Assembly (NCBI GenBank): GCA_002394525.1
Contig: DGUF01000265.1
Span: forward strand, 1-14,630
Length of the DNA: 14,630 nt
Origin: Lachnospiraceae bacterium UBA4317
Lineage (GTDB): Bacteria; Bacillota_A; Clostridia; Lachnospirales; Lachnospiraceae
Direction of reading: 5' to 3'
How positions within the stretch are numbered: position 1 is the stretch's first letter; each line of letters opens with the position of its first letter. Below the pieces are notes generated by a model, which saw only the letters and a list, made by a program, of their open reading frames with translations, did no database searches and was not told where the DNA came from. This document shows, piece by piece, positions 14,251 to 14,630 of the stretch. Made by a program: the position numbers and the translations under genes.

Positions 14251-14630
14251 ATGAAACAGTATTTTGACCTTAAGGGGAGAGTCGCGATCGTCACGGGATG
14301 CTCAGGCGGACTGGGTGTACAGATGGCCAAAGCCCTGGCCAACCAGGGCGCCATCATTGTCCCGATCGCAAGGCGTCAGCAGAAGATCGAAGAAGTTGCC
14401 AAAGAGATCAGCGAAGAGTTCGGCGTAGAGACCTTCCCCGTTCGCTGCGATATCACGGACACGGATATGGTCAATGACGTCGTCGACAAGGTGATGGAAA
14501 AATACGGAAGGATCGACATCCTGATCAACAATGCTGGCACCGGCGCCGTAGCTCCTGCAGAGGATATCACGGACGCCCAGTTTGCCGGTGAGATGGATAT
14601 TGACCTCTTCGGCACCTTCAAGGTGGCCCG
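14251..14630 (+). CDS. Short-chain dehydrogenase/reductase, 3' end beyond the window
   Basis: Only the first 126 codons are visible, about half of a typical SDR. The start is MKQYFDLKGRVAIVTGCSGG, with the cofactor motif TGCSGGLG at 15-22, a basic ARR (40-42) after the second strand suggesting NADP(H), and the conserved RIDILINNAG near residue 90. The catalytic Ser/Tyr/Lys region is cut off. The ATG at 14251 follows GGGAGG (14239-14244). The F-x-L-x-G-R-V-A-I-V-T-G opening resembles gluconate 5-dehydrogenase-like SDRs, which often accompany GntP permeases, but this cannot be settled from the fragment. It is probably co-transcribed with the permease. Confidence 0.88.
   Translation, partial: MKQYFDLKGRVAIVTGCSGGLGVQMAKALANQGAIIVPIARRQQKIEEVAKEISEEFGVETFPVRCDITDTDMVNDVVDKVMEKYGRIDILINNAGTGAVAPAEDITDAQFAGEMDIDLFGTFKVA

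Overview
The window looks like chromosomal DNA from a moderately GC-rich Firmicute of the class Clostridia, probably a gut-type Lachnospiraceae or a relative. I infer this from strong AGGAGG-type ribosome binding sites, an adjacent pheS/pheT pair, a LUD-domain 'lactate utilization' protein, azlCD, a PucR-type regulator, an Fe-S ene-reductase of the anaerobe type, and palindromic repeats carrying the GGGGACAGGCACC core often seen in such genomes. No database search was possible, so the taxonomy is inference.

Left part (1-4759, + strand): pheS and pheT encode the two subunits of phenylalanyl-tRNA synthetase. They are separated by 253 bases filled with a decayed palindromic repeat, hairpins and an AAAAGCTAA repeat cluster. 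A better copy of the palindrome, with a perfect 31-bp inverted repeat, follows pheT. Next come a stand-alone LUD-domain gene, a degenerate 16-bp tandem repeat and a strong terminator.

Middle (5046-8256, + strand): a GH13 oligo-1,6-glucosidase-like gene overlaps azlC by 8 bases, and azlC overlaps azlD by 4. The three therefore look like one translationally coupled operon joining a sugar hydrolase to a branched-chain amino acid exporter. Downstream lie a small repeat, a minus-strand gene remnant resembling part of an alanine/glycine:cation symporter, and a bidirectional terminator.

Right part (8257-14630): this is the most interesting region. A PucR/CdaR-type regulator (-) is divergent from a GntP-family permease and a second short-chain dehydrogenase (SDR, +, cut by the window end). 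Behind the regulator's own terminator, an SDR and a large FMN/FAD/[4Fe-4S] ene-reductase form a minus-strand operon. Together they suggest regulated uptake and reduction or oxidation of an organic acid or unsaturated carbonyl compound. The substrate cannot be read from the sequence.

The window shows no CRISPR array, tRNA, rRNA, transposase or phage gene.
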